DNA of 64,000 nt, taken from contig OZ020519.1 of the NCBI GenBank assembly GCA_963971425.1, positions 1,318,028 to 1,382,027 on the forward strand, written 5' to 3'. The notes under the pieces were generated by a model. The model searched no databases and had not been told where the DNA came from. It saw only the letters and a list, made by a program, of their open reading frames with translations. Positions 23,018 through 35,628 of the stretch are shown piece after piece (the first letter of the stretch is position 1; every line of letters starts with the position of its first letter). The stretch is from Bryoerythrophyllum caledonicum (lineage: Eukaryota > Streptophyta > Bryopsida > Pottiales > Pottiaceae). The position numbers and the translations under genes were made by a program.

Positions 23018-24463
23018 CTATCTCTTCCTCAACCTAGGTTTTACCGAAATACACATGTAAATCTCTTTGTGATACTTCACATTGGGGGGGTTAGAATGCT
23101 TCAAATAGAGGATGTGATCTTGAGTAGAATTACCTGATTTTTCACGAGAGTGTGAGCTTGGTTCCTTTCCCTTGGAAGAACTGGGAGCATGGTTTTGGCT
23201 GGAGTGCGTTCGGAGGACGTAGTGGCCGTGCACTTGCGCAAACAAACGGCTCTTGAGGTATTGCTTTGTGTCCGCTTCCCAGTCCGTGTGTGCGAGCAAG
23301 GCAGGCGGCAGTTGTTCGTGCAGGCTGACGAGGACGTCCTCCTGCGAGATGCCGTCTCCCCCGCCCACCAGCACCATGCAATGCACGGCGTGCTCCAGCC
23401 TGGACAGTTCTTCCGGAGCCTCCTTGCCCTCGATACTCACGGTGCTGGATCGAAGATAATGCCCACTTGAACCTGCACCTGGTGCGGACCGCTGCACCGA
23501 AGAAATTTTAGTTAATAGAATTATACTAAAGACCAATATTTGCTGATCGAATGAACCTTGGTGCTTATGAGTCCTGAACAAAGGACTAATTTGGGTTAAG
23601 GGATGATATTAATATTTCAGCGTGCTTTATACAGTATGTTCAACTTCAGATTCTAAGCTACGAGCTGAACTGTATCTGATCAAGACTGTAAGTTGAGCGT
23701 CCATGACAGCATGCGTAATTTCTGATTTTTTTTTGCTTACCTCGACGTTTTGGACGCTCCGGGTGTTGTACTTCTTACTGCTGTCCACCACCTGACATTC
23801 TGGCAATGCTATCGATTTCCCACGCTTGCCAGCAGCTCGTCCAGCTCGACGTCGAGAGCTGACGGATGGTGACTTGCGCCTGTCGACGTAACGCGCTTCC
23901 AGGAAGCGGTCGCTCGTCTCCTCGCTCGACATGACCTCGGGAGCATCGCCCTCCTCGCTCCTCACCGAGTTATCAAACCCTTTGACCTCATTCTTATGAG
24001 GAATAGCATCACGTGCTCCGTGCCTCTGTATTGCTGGCAACGCCGCGATGGAGTGTCCACCAAGCCCGACTTGCAACTGCGAGTCCATGTGCAACTGCGA
24101 GTCCATGCTTACGTAATTGCTAGGCTTCTGATTCAGGTCCAGGCAGACCCACACCTCGGCTGGGCTGGAACGCGCTAGAATCGACGATAAGGTCATCACT
24201 CGCGGCTCCACGTGATCGATCGGCGTTCTGCGCATCGATTCTGAAACTGAAATGGCTGGTGCGACGAGATCCTCCGATCGACGTCCATTGTTCTTCTCAG
24301 ATGCATGGTCAAGAGAGGACTGTCCCAGTGATCGATCCGATCTAACTTGATCTTTGCTATTTCGAACCATCATCGGCTCCAGCTCGGGGATGCGAGCATC
24401 GGTGCCATCGCTGGCGGCCGGTGGGGTCGGCTTTCGGAGAAGTCGCTTCCGTAACGACACCAT
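23018..24463 (-). CDS. Unrecognised host protein, two exons seen
   Basis: Exon 1 is 24463-23741, starting at an ATG with 241 codons, and ends at GAG|GTAAGC. Exon 2 starts at 23491 after TTCGGTGCAG and keeps phase 0. It either splices at 23134 (AAATCAG|GTAATT) or reads on to a stop at 23018. Exon 1 is basic and Ser-rich (MVSLRKRLLRKP) with a repeated pair MDSQLHMDSQLQ and a basic patch (SRRRAGRAAGKRGK) that could be a nuclear signal. Exon 2 has a helical block (GISQEDVLVSLHEQLP) ending KSRLFAQVHGHYVLR, faintly like a winged-helix H15 domain. I do not recognise the family. A 5' leader exon ending GCTG|GTGAGT near 24700 is likely. Confidence 0.55.
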
Positions 24464-25300
24464 CTTGGAAGGTCAAGTCCCTGCACGACATACTCAAATC
24501 TAAGTAAGCAATATACTACAAAATACAGTCAATAATATGTATTGCAAAAGCCTTAAAAGCTGACGCGCATGAGCCCTCAGGTGTCCATGTATATAAGCTA
24601 ATTGTCTGTAGCTAACAACTTGTTCGTAACTGCCAAACGAAATTTGTTCTTCATGGTTAAGTGCAAAGTATCCCATCAAAGCCAGACTCACCAGCAAGAG
24701 AAGAAGGAGACTTTCGGCCCAAATCGCCGTTGCCACGAACCGGAGAAGTGGCGCCAACCGTAAGAAGCAACGCACACAAAGCAGGACAAACGCAGAGAAT
24801 GGAAAATAGCAACGTCGGGAACCAGAGGACAAATTCGGCCGCCTTCACCGGCTCCCCAGCTGAGTTACGTCTGTCCCAGATGTTTGTAGGAATAGTATCT
24901 CAATAAGAAGGGAACCTTTACGACGATGGCTGCCGCCTTAATCTCGCCACAGGTGATAGTACTCGCCGTCGAGGCGCGTGAAAACCTAGACTTGAAAACA
25001 AAGACGTTAGTGCAATGAAATGAAAAACAGGCGTTCGAGCACACAAAAAGCAACTATTCACACAGGGAGCTCTCTTCGCAGACAACTCTCTCTAGACCTG
25101 CAGAATCTGGAAGCTGAGACTCAACTCGACCTAATGCACATGAAAGCAGTTCCGCAGTTGCAAAATATATCTCACAAGAGGCAGATTGGTTTAATGGCTT
25201 CACCGAGACCGACTTCGTCCCGCCCACCGAAGCGGCAATTGAAGGTGTCGTACAGTACGTCTGTGGTGGATGAATGCCGCTCAGTAACCATGCTTTAGAC
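24464..25300. promoter_or_regulatory. Leader and upstream region of the 23-24.5 kb gene
   Basis: On the minus strand a probable leader exon ends with a good donor (GTGAGT near 24700), and an acceptor (GTCGTGCAG) lies just upstream of the ATG. The plus strand has two open frames, 24661-24906 and 25020-25298, the second Ser/Arg-rich (SSRPPKRQLK). They could be part of a divergent gene or by-products of GC-richer leader DNA. No core promoter motif can be fixed. Confidence 0.3.
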
Positions 25301-26403
25301 GAAACTCATCACTGAACGTTCGAGTGACGGACTGTGATGAATCCCAGATTCGAACTTACAACGATTGCAGCCGAGTTCCCTGTTAAAACAGGAACCGCGG
25401 AGAATTTGGAAATATGATCAATAGTCCAAGTTGCACATTTTTTCATTCACAACTTACTCTGTACCCTCTGCAAGTCTGCAAGTCTGTCAAAGTATAGTCT
25501 GCTTTCACTACTTGCCACCCTCTCACTATTGGAATGGTGGCATGAAAATGACCAAAGTGTGACTAACTAATTTGCCGTTATTTGGTATACTCAATGGTCA
25601 TATCTCTTACCGCCTTTCTAGTAGTGGTCGTTTTTCATTTCAAACACTAGTCTCGTATTTCACTGTTTGAATGTGCGAAAATGGTTATTTTTCCTAGATT
25701 GTAACTTCTTGTGATCAAACTGACTCACCTCCATAGCAAGCAAATGCTCGATATAGCAAGTGAGAATGACATGAAGTTTACTAGTGATTAGAAGACGGAC
25801 AGTTGGTTGATGAACACAAAAACGGGTTCACTCTGTGAATCTAAACAGCATGCATAATTAGTGAATTGCATATAAACTGTTAGAACCAGACTAGGGTTGG
25901 TACCCGTCGTCCCAACGGGAGGAGCAGAGGGTGGTGTGTTAGATTTACGTTTGTATGTTTTGTATTTTAAAACCTATAAGCTCAAATCGAATCTAAATGG
26001 GAAAGTGTCCCCCATTGTCATCAACTAGCCGGGGCAATCCCAAGTTAAATAAACGTATGTAAATGCAAAAATCAAACTTACCTATTATATACGCATTATG
26101 TACTACATACACCTATTATTCACTTTTAATATCCATTATTTATATCATGTACATGTTATTGTCTTTAGATAACTATCATTTATTTTATGTACCCGAGGTA
26201 GTATATTGTGTAGTTTCAATATGTTGGAAATTATGGTATTATTTTTCTATTTTTGATACATAATACAATTTTAAAACTCAATAAGCCAAATTTGGATAAA
26301 AGGGCACTATAAAGGATTCCTCCAAAGGGCACATATGGAGGATTCTTTCAAAGTTCACATTCAATTCAAAGGGCACATTTGATTCAAATGGCAAATCCAA
26401 AGG
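25301..26403. other. Non-coding AT-rich stretch
   Basis: Nothing gene-like. At 26060-26260 the composition (tatatacgcattatgtacta) recalls the TATA-rich satellite. Confidence 0.3.
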
Positions 26404-27477
26404 TCACGTGACCAAGAGCAGCGGACGGATAGACTGACGCCTTTTATATAGGTAGAAATCACTTGGCTTTTGAAAAGGCGTGAAGCTTCCACCACAATTA
26501 ACTGATGGAAACCATCCCTCAAAGCCACTCAACCGACTGAAAACGGACCATGTTCTGGAACCATGAATCACAATGCCCAGTGGTCTTAGGGTTATACGTA
26601 TGGCCCATGGGTCCATGTAAAAGCTTGAGATCTTATGACCGTTTAATGAGCGTCCAAACTCATGGTTGAAGGTCACCGAAACGATTCATTGACAGGCTCA
26701 AGAGGATCAGGAGGAGGGAGGTCGCCCTTGGCAAGAAGGTCAGCATATTCATCAACGTCGCGTTGTCATAATCCACTGCAGCTATCGCCAGTTTGCTTGC
26801 TGAACTGGTCCGGAGCAAACTTATAACCTATTTGCAGAAACGCATCCTCCTGCATCCATCAAATTCCGAGTCTCCATTTCTTCCAGTAAATGCTTAAGGT
26901 AGTACATGTCATCTTATGCTGCTGATGTGAAATTTTGCTTATTACATCTTGATGTCATTAACCTGCTCATGACATGATCTGCTCGAGTCACTGTCCCGCA
27001 GTAATGAAGTGATCGTGGTGCCATAATCGTCAAGTGAGTTGGTGGATGAGTGCAATATTTGGGGTTGGTGAAGCATTTGGGGCAGGATGTGGATGCTTGC
27101 CGCCCGGTTCTGAGAAAGTATCATGCGTGGACTGTGAATACGCTGAATATACCTTGGAAAAAGTATTGGACTGTAGATCATGATGGGCTGTATTTGCACT
27201 GTTGCAGATTGATGCATGTTAGGTCAGGTGTCTTGGCCATGTGGTTGTGGTGCCGAACATTGTGGAATCCGGGGACTGAATGATTCGATGTCAAAATAGA
27301 ATCTTTAATATTGGACTGCATTTGTGTTGCCCTCCTCTACTACAGAACTATGCATGATTGGGCACTTTTAGTCCTGCACAGAAAGCTTGGGCAATGTCGA
27401 TGATGAACTGAGATTTCCCTCTGAAACTCAAAGTGCAGCTGTGGAAGCCGAGTATCATGGATGTCTCTTTATGGTGA
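26404..27477 (-). other. Possible minus-strand exon remnants
   Basis: The minus strand near 26675-26760 reads RDVDEYADLLAKGDLPPPDP and ends in a stop, which looks coding. An acceptor-like AG lies just upstream, but the same frame meets a stop between them. The frame 26404-26676 has no domain. This could be a decayed 3' exon of a neighbouring gene. Evidence is weak. Confidence 0.2.
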
Positions 27478-29202
27478 TTAAGCCGATTTTGGTCTTGTGC
27501 CAGGAGGGAATGACCTCATTTGTATGACGATTTCTACGGTAGAGTCGCCGCTTTGGACGATGAGTTTGTCTTGGTCTTTCACTGCAATGGGGGTTTCTTG
27601 TCCTCCGGCAGTACCTGGGTGCACTCTTGACTCCTTGGGGCTTGTAGACGGGCTTTTTCCTAACCAGGCGAAGACCACGTCTTGGTGCTCTTCCTTGGAG
27701 CTTGTTGAGCTGCTTGGTGACGTAGGGTCTACTGCATGCCACTGAGACATTCTCATTGCGTGTAGAGCAAGGCACACCACTGGTGTAGATTGCCATGTTA
27801 ATACCTTTATGGACATGAAAGACTTCGATGGTCAACAGAACATGCTACACACGTACCAGGTCTCTTCTTCCCACATGAGGAGCAATACTTGGAATCTAAG
27901 CGATCGCGTGTCCCACAACAAGCACAAGGATCATCCGGCTTTGACTTTGAGGATTGACCCTGTGAGCAGGTGAATGATCCTGCGAGCATAAGTCTCAATT
28001 TGTGGCAGAGTCAACGACACACAGGTGCCTTACCGCACCGGTAATGAATAAACTGAAAATACGAGAAGAACAGATTTTAGTCTTACAAGGTCCTCTCTTG
28101 CCGCTCTTCGGTCACTTAGAGTCTTCCAATCAGTGAATAGACCAATCTCTTTGGATAGTTTTGGCTGCGCACCTGCACCACCGTGGAATCAGTTCACTAG
28201 GCAACCGAACCTGACTCCACACACAGTAGACTAGCAATAACTTGAGGCATGTCAACCATGAAACAACTGGTGAAGAAGCAGGTGCGATTACCCACTTGCA
28301 CGACCATGCTGCGATCCGGCAATTTTACCCGGAACCAGCCTGTTGGTGAGCGCCATGGAGTTGAGTCCGGTGCCAGCCGCCTTGAAAAAAGGCCTGGCCT
28401 CAGTGCAGGCGATTGAGTGATGCTGTAAGGCCTTGGGAACAAACTGCCGTTGGCAATGAGGGCACTTCGCTAAACTTGCTTCAAAAGCGGATTTCGCCCT
28501 GCATCAAACTAGTTAATTCCACCCTGCTCTCCTTCACACTGCACATCTTCACAGAGCTAAAACAATAGTTCATTCATTGCCCTGACCTAGTAGCAATGTA
28601 GCTCACCCATTGGATATAGAAAGAAGAGCATGATGGAGCTTACTCGCCACCAAAATCGTCGTCTTGTGGAGGATCACCAACCTCGATGGGCTCCTCGTCA
28701 TAAGGAGGCGGTGGAAGACGCCGGCGTTCATTCATAGGCTTCTTAGCTTCTTCGAGCAGCCACTTCTTCTGGCACTGTGGGATATGGATAGGATAACTGG
28801 CCCACTTCCCACAACCCATTGATTTGCCTGATATCTCTCTTATTATTCAATACCTCTTTAACATGCGAGAGTGAATTAGCAGGATACTCACCTCTGGCTG
28901 CCAAACTCCCGTTTACAAAGGTAACACACACGAAAGTGAGGCCGCTCCCCCGGTTGCCTTTCCGGCAGCTCGGGCTGAATAGACTTCCTTTCAAATCTCG
29001 GCTTTATTCCACCTGATGGCTCCCCTTCTGCAACTTCCTCACGTGATTTCCTTCCTGGTGATCTTTCACTGGGCTTTCTTTCTGGCACCTTCTCATCACT
29101 GGGCTTGGCTCCGTCCTTTGGATTTTTCTCTGCCGAACTCGCCACCTTCTCATCACTGGGCTTTGCTTCCTCCTCAGGCTTATTCTCTGGCGAGGTCGCC
29201 AT
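27478..29202 (-). CDS. ZNF474/ZC2HC1-like zinc-finger protein, five exons, 339 aa
   Basis: Exons by hand: 29202-28892, 28796-28644, 28474-28296, 27979-27857 and 27731-27478. Every junction has GT/AG and keeps phase; the exon 3 donor (GTGGGT) is the weakest call. Residues 1-90 are charged and repetitive (KPSDEKV twice). Finger 1 is CYLC...SYPIHIPQC (C93, C96, H108, C112). Finger 2 is CPHC...QHHSIAC (C159, C162, H174, C178). Both are C-x2-C-x11-H-x3-C, the C2HC type of ZNF474 and ZC2HC1 proteins. KKW, with a proline-rich basic stretch ahead, after finger 1 also fits that family. Residues 233-250 form a zinc ribbon (CACC...CSSC). The C-terminus is Ser/Pro-rich. Molecular function in this family is poorly known. 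The start is the first ATG in a frame open further upstream. Confidence 0.82.
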
Positions 29203-30397
29203 TATTTTCCAGGCTTGTCTCTCAGGCTTAGTTCTCCTGAGCTGTTTCAAACTGGAGCTTTGAGAACATCATGGCTGGGAATAGTGCACGCACCACTTTG
29301 CTTGCGAAATGGGTCGCAACCATGGATTGTTCCAGAAGCTCAATTCCAGATCTGATTCTTGTTAGTCTTTCATGATAGGAGACATCAGTAGATTGTCTCC
29401 TCTGGCTTTGATCTGCATAGAAGACGGCACGGTGGCGCAAGAGACACGGGTTATTTCCCTGTCTCCACCACGCACTCAGTCGGAACACACGTTCCATAAT
29501 GCTCAGTTACCCAATGAAACACTTCCAGTTTCAGACGTCAAACAAGCCTGGACCCTAACCAGCAACGCTTTTGCGTCATTGCACTTTCAAAAAAACTGAG
29601 TGCAAGATAAAACTCATCACCGTCATCTCAACAGAATGAAGCACATTCAGGAAATTCAAGGAGAAAACCCCAAACACTTCAGCATCAAGGCATGACACGA
29701 ACATGCAACAGGCTGAGACCAAAGAGGACACATTGACCTGCCTGCATTTCGGAGAATTTCTGATAAACCAAGTGCACAGGGACTGTTACTCGAAAAGCGG
29801 TAGCACTGGTACCTCCGCTCTACTTGAAGGTGATACATTTTTCTAGGCAACCTGCACGCATCACCATAAACTCAAGATCTCATCTCAAAGAGGTCACCGT
29901 TTAAAAAGGTTTTGAAAGAAGATGATTCCCAAGAACCAGAGACTTTCGCATTGCTCCTGAGTACATCCTAACGTATAATTCATATGATTACTGAAACTCA
30001 TTTAATATTGAATCAACTCAACGTGAGGAACTGATTTACAAATGAGAAGGAAAGACGGTCCAAAGTTCTGTCCTCTGCTGCTTCCCGGTTTCTATCGGCC
30101 AGCATATCACACTCACATCCTCTTCCAGCCAACTCCTCGCACTCAACGGAAACGATGCGTTGGTGGACGATCCAAAAAGGTTTCCGGAAGTGCACCGCTT
30201 CATGCCCAACACAAAGCTCCATCTGTCCGTCTGTAAGCATACGCACATAAGCACCGTATGGTGCTGTGAGGTACCATACAAATCCAGCTCCTACGGGGCC
30301 AGGTTTGGTGTCTCATATCGGGTAGAGGTGGAAAACTGGTTTGGTTACAAACTGAACCATTTGTTTACCTGAGTCTTACCATATTTGTAACTTATCC
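29203..30397. other. Upstream region of the zinc-finger gene
   Basis: GC-moderate DNA that could hold the leader and promoter of the 27.5-29.2 kb gene. Several short frames exist on both strands (for example 30160-30372) without recognisable domains. No core promoter motif is convincing. Confidence 0.3.
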
Positions 30398-30505
30398 ATT
30401 CCTAGTGCATTCCCACATCATTCTCATGTGTTCCCCAATCTTCCCAAGTGTGTTCCCAAGCGAGTTCCCACGTGGGCATGGTCGTTCCCTAGTGTTCCCA
30501 ATGAG
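30398..30505 (-). repeat. GGGAAC minisatellite (inverted)
   Basis: On the plus strand ATTCCCACAT, GTTCCCCAAT, GTTCCCAAG, GTTCCCACG and GTTCCCTAGT follow one another, the inverse of the TTGGGAAC units at 13765 and 58315. The period is degenerate, about 10-18 bp. Confidence 0.5.
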
Positions 30506-30539
30506 TAACTTAAAAATATCAGAAAACAAAAGTTCACAT

Positions 30540-30960
30540 CAAGTGGGGCCCACCATCTGAGGTTGGGGTCTAGATAGGAGCTCCGTCTGGTCGCATGTGC
30601 GTTTGCTTTGTGTCCCTAATCCAAGACCCAAACCATCACACCAAGGTTGTGGTGCTTTGTCGTCACCAATCCAAGATACAAGGCTCCACTATCACATGTG
30701 CATTCCATAGGTGAACCTTTGGTATGGCACCTCCATGCCGAATAATTATTCGAAGTGGAGAAAGGTTGTTTTGCATCCAAAACAACAATAAAGTAACTTT
30801 TAGCAAGTTATCACACGTTCCTATATTAGCACATATTGACAACCCCGGGGCTTGAATCCAAGACCTTAGGGCTCCACATCCAAGTCTTTATGCATATGCA
30901 ACCCAAGACAAAGGCTTTTTAAAGCCCCGCTCCCCTTTGATGACTCTCCAAGTCAAAAAA
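30540..30960 (-). repeat. SINE-related fragments
   Basis: The run ccaaaccatcacaccaagg at about 30630 is the inverse of the 5' head of the SINE at 45290-45649 (cttggtgtagtagtttggg). At 30845, ggggcttgaatccaagacc would be a B-box-like run on the minus strand. The pieces are diverged and may belong to more than one copy. Confidence 0.4.
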
Positions 30961-31208
30961 ATTGTAAATGAATAGAATCTTCAATTTCGGCATTATCACT
31001 TAATAATTTTCCAATTAATTTGGCATGCATTTTCTAATTAATAAAAGCCGAACTAGAGGTTCACCTATAAGGTATTGAGAAGATGTTATGAATTAAGGGC
31101 CAAATTTGAACCAATGTAGAATATTTGTGACCTTTTTTCAAAATCACAACTATGAGGATATGTTTTGGATCTCTAATTAAAGGTTGATGATATAATAGAA
31201 GGTGACAT

Positions 31209-33555
31209 CTAACCCCTACAGGACGAAGTGTCAAAAATGGGCTTTAAAAATTTTGGTCACGTTTGTATGGTGTAAATTTATTAAATTGCTCTTTGAAATT
31301 TTTACTGCAGATGGGCAATACTAAAACCTTTGTGGGCAAACAATAGTTTTTCAAAATCCAACATTTATTGAAAAAATTATTGGGTTTTGAATTTCAAACG
31401 AGGAGAGCGGGCACGTCAAGCACTTTCCAAAAACTTTTGTTATGACACTCTATTGAATATGAGAGTTTCAATACAAGCAAGTAATATCATCTCTTTTTAT
31501 ACTGTCAAAAAGAGTTCTTATCCTTAGTGGAAAATATCATGTTAACCGGTGTCAAACATTTTCCCACATTGTTAGGTCAGATACCAAAAATACTTGTTCC
31601 TTTCCTCATAAAACTTAAAGATCTTCATACTTTTACAAGTTCTATTTTTCCGCAAAATGGTCATGGCCGACTAGGCTCATAGAGGGTGTATGTCACAAGC
31701 ATTTTTTTGTTGCCTAATACCAACTTGACTTCAATCTTGAATTTCTGACGATTGAATGTGATTGTTGACTTCTTCAACATTACAAGGCTCTTAAATTTTC
31801 ATTCAAATTTGTGTACAATTTGTGTCATGAAAGCATCAGCTGATGATGAAACTTGCTTAATTGAGGTAGTCATGTTCTATCTAAAGAAAAAAATGTTTGT
31901 AACATGGATCTCAATGAAGTGAATTTGAGAAACTTCTAACTTTAGCTCTATATCTCAATCCGAGCCAATAAGATGATATTTTTTGAATTTGAGTCCAACT
32001 AATGAAATGAATTTTATGATGTCTAGTTTCCATTCCAAATAGAAAATTTGATAAATACATAAAATTGAATAAGTTATTGCAATTTGAACTTTGGACCTAT
32101 TACCATGATTCATATATTTTTTAAATTTAGCTCAAAACGGAAGTTTCATTTACACCACAAGTTTTTGGCACTATAATGTACCACTTTGGTGAAATTTTCG
32201 GATTTTTTTTCCATAATTTGTATTTAATATGAATTTTCGTAACGTTTTCTTTAGAAAATCACAATAATACCAAATTTTTACCAAAAATTTGAGATTTTTG
32301 TGACATAAATAAGACATGTGATCTCATCTAAAAAACAATGAAATAAAAAAAAATTCACTGATATTTAATGAAAAATCAAAGCACACAATAGAATGGAAAC
32401 AAGGGTTGATGCCATTGTCATAGGCTCCGTTGTTTAACCCCTAAAGGACCAATGTCCCCTCGGGGGACATTTTGAGTTTGGGTAAGGTACCACGTTCTCA
32501 ATTCTAGGCATTATTTTCTGAGATTTTTTATTGAATGGACAACTTTTGATTAGCTTTGCGTAGACACAAATTTTGTAGAATTCCGACTTACAGTTCAAAA
32601 GTTACAATTTATTTTCACTTACATATACAAATAGTGCAGCAGTTTAGTGTGACATATCACAAATACTGTCACCAAACTTTAATAACTTCTAAATTCAATA
32701 GAAATTCGAGTTTTTGTCCATTAAAAGAAAGAAAATGTCCTCTTGGAAAGGAAATTGAGATCTTTGCATCTACTATACGGATTTGTGAATTTCAAATATT
32801 TGAGAAGGATATGATATATGCAAAATATAAAGTGTATTGTTGATTCTCGGCACATAGTTGCATTGCAGGATTTTTTAGGACATCTTCTATACCTCTTCTA
32901 CTTCTAAAATTTGGTGCACATGTGCCTAACATGATCCTTTTCAAGTTAACACAGTAAATTCACCGCCCGTAGTGCAAAAATTTTCCATAGAAGGTGGTCA
33001 AAGTTTGTTGAAGGTGTATAGTATGACCCGAAAAAGATATTATGTCGCTCTTCAAAGGCTAATATCTTTCAATCCGTGCGGTCAAACTTACCAAAACTTC
33101 TACCACACACTCTCGTATAAGTCTAGTACAAGATCCTACGGTTAAATTTCCAAAAAAATGATTTTGTATCATTTTGTGTTGAATGTGCTGAAAATGGCAG
33201 TTTTGGAGTGTTTTTGAGGAAAAATTGCCTTGGTCCTTTAGGGGTTAACATGATGGTAATGTTCTCAGACCTTGTGTAGTGCAAAAATTTGACATCTAGT
33301 GAAGTCAAAGTCTGCTGATCCACTCAATGTAGGGAAGAAAAAGAACGGTTTTCTCTACTTCAAACACTACAATCTTTCAATCCGTGCGGTCAAAGTGTAT
33401 GAAATTTTCTGAGGATGTTAAAAAACAAGTGTTACTTAGATCCTACAGTTAGATGGTGAAATAAAACATTTTGATTACCTCATTACTCATTGCACTAGAA
33501 CGAGCAGTTTCGAAGTATTTTTGGTGTGAAAATGCCTTGGGCCTTTAGGGGTTAA
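31209..33555 (+). mobile_element. TTAA element type F1, interrupted
   Basis: Left part 31209 to about 31660 (start taacccctacaggacgaagt), right part 33249-33555 with terminal TTAA at 33552-33555. Between them lie about 770 bp of unknown origin (31661-32433) and a second TTAA element (32434-33248) that landed at the internal TTAA of F1, seen elsewhere as tgtttaacaagatgg. Non-coding. Confidence 0.65.
32434..33248 (+). mobile_element. 815-bp TTAA element, type F2
   Basis: TTAA borders at 32434-32437 and 33245-33248. The ends are CCCCTAAAGGACCAATGTCC and the inverse CCTTGGTCCTTTAGGGG, a near-perfect terminal inverted repeat. The interior is F1-related only in parts, such as tcaatccgtgcggtcaaa. 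The frame 32556-32843 has no domain. Confidence 0.8.
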
Positions 33556-33831
33556 ACACCAGTGTCACTAAATTATGCACAAATTTCAGCAAGTAAACAA
33601 ATCAAGGATCAAAAACATGGACCAAAGTCTCAGTTCTCTCCTTTCATGGTTGCAACGAGACCTCTGTTACAACAAAAACAAACATCCTCAACAAATGTGC
33701 ACGAATTTCAGCACAAAAATAAATCAAGGATCAAAAACCACATCAATATGCCACCACCTTTCCAAACTTCTATAGACAAAACAAAATGATTGATATTAGG
33801 TAATGTAAAAATGTGATGTTGATGCAATTTC
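33556..33831. repeat. Spacer with a 45-bp direct repeat
   Basis: Two similar runs, at about 33578-33622 and 33700-33745, share atttcagca and aaatcaaggatcaaaaac. No gene. Confidence 0.45.
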
Positions 33832-35628
33832 CAGGGTTGTCATAACGGACGAAACAAGACCATTGAGCGGACGAATCGGACCGGACGGGCGGACGAACTA
33901 AACGGTTTGTCCATTGCATACATAGTAATTTGTTCAAGGGTGAAATAGTTGGTTGTACATGACACGTCAGTAAGTGACATATTGATCCACGGTGAACTGA
34001 AGCCCACTGTAGACGCCTCCAACCAGGCGCAGACGTTAGCGTCGGGGCTCGAACATTATAGTTAGGGCACAGACGTACCCGGCCAAGGCGTGGACATTTT
34101 CGTCGGGGCGCGGACATCCCCGTCCAGGGCGGGGACGTCACCTGACAGGGCCGAGATGTAGGGCGGGGACTTTACCATTGAAGGGAGTCCCTTCTTCAAC
34201 GCTTGCAAAGCTTGGGAATGGCCTTGCTAAGGCCATTCTTCTCTCCCAAAGATTGTGGGAACCATCAATGGCAACTGATTATTATTTATAAGCCCGACAA
34301 GATCTTGATATTCTCCATTAATGACAACAATTCTGTCTTTGCCAATATGTGGGAAGGAACTCTATATTTGAGGTTTGACTTTGGAGGTCATACTCCCAAG
34401 TCCCTTTTTCCTCCCCATTAAATTTGATTATTTTGTTCTCTCCCACCACCACTTCCCCCTTCACTTTACCTCCAAACCTTAATCATATACCACTTCCCCT
34501 TCATTCTATCTCCATACTATACTTATTTAAATAATTGTCCTTATTTATACATTACTTATTTCGTTTCCCCCCCATTAGATTTAAGGGTATCACCTTGGAC
34601 AAAATATATGTTTTCCCAAAAATTTGGACACCTTCCATAATGTACCCCATGGTCTAGTTCTATAGTCTTGTGTCGAAGTAATGATTTTTTCCTCGCATTG
34701 AGGTTAAGACACAATGGGTATCACCTAGATATTACACAAGTATCACAAAGATATTACATGAGTATGACCTTGGCATCACATAGGTATCACCTTAGACAAA
34801 TAATAGAGATTTTATGGGAAATTTGAACACCCTCCATTTTGAATTAATTATGTACAAAGTAGACCTCCACGTAAGGGAATTTTTCCAAAAATTAATTATT
34901 GAGTTTTCTCAAAAATCCGTTGAACATGATGGTGAAATTGGATAGCCTCCAAAAATAAGATGTGCAAAATAGGACCTTTGTGACTGAGGTCCTAGATTTT
35001 TTGACAAAATCTCCCTACGGTTGGACCTTGCCGTCATGTTGTTATGTACATAGGTTTTTATTTTTTGTTTTTTGTAATCCAGTTCTATTTTTTGACCTCT
35101 AGCATCTAGAGCTTATCTGGAAGGTAAATCATTCTTAAAACGGAGTACGTGTGCTTGACAATGCCATTCATTTCCTTATATAAATAAACCGACGTATACA
35201 ATAGTCAATACACTAATACACATCATCTCCTATTTCCCCTAGTCATGGCAATTGTATGTGATATAAATTGTGTGTAAGATGTAAATTGTATGTAAGATGC
35301 AATTGTATATGTGTAAATTGTATGAAAGATGCTCTGCACAAGTAACATTAGCGCCATAATCACTTAACGTCTCCGCCCTCATCACTTAACATCTCCACCC
35401 TGCATCTTCCGTAGCAACCAAGTGGCACCAACGTGGCAGGGAGGTGGTGCCAACGTGGCAGACAGGTAAACGTAGGGTAAGCCACGTATGACGCAGTCGC
35501 TTATTTTTTTTACCTTTCAAGAAAGCCAACTATGTTTGACCCTATCGAGTAAGTGGGAACTTCTATTGAACGAGGCGGGTCAGCGGGCAGACGGGAAAAT
35601 CGGACGTCCGTCTAGTATGACAACCTTG
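33832..35628. mobile_element. hAT-like non-autonomous element, 1797 bp
   Basis: The left end is CAGGGTTGTCATAACGGACG and the right end is its imperfect inverse, finishing TATGACAACCTTG. The flanking 8 bp are gcaatttc (33824-33831) and ataatttc (35629-35636), matching at six positions, as expected for an aged 8-bp hAT duplication. Inside are a GC-rich array of about 25-30 bp units (34000-34170, around gcgcggacatccccgtc) and an AT-rich array at 35252-35332 (tgtaaattgtatgtaagatg). No transposase is seen. Confidence 0.7.

Noticed and set aside
23189-23470. Plus-strand frames of 93 and 68 codons over exon 2 of the 23-24.5 kb gene
   Set aside because: They oppose a better supported minus-strand exon with matching splice phase.
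24500-24848. Hydrophobic minus-strand frames that look like membrane proteins
   Set aside because: They fall in the probable leader of the next gene, across a good splice donor, and start without a convincing ATG context.
28743-28994. Minus-strand frame of 83 codons and plus-strand frame 29016-29231
   Set aside because: They overlap exons of the zinc-finger gene in other frames; the spliced frame carries the fingers.
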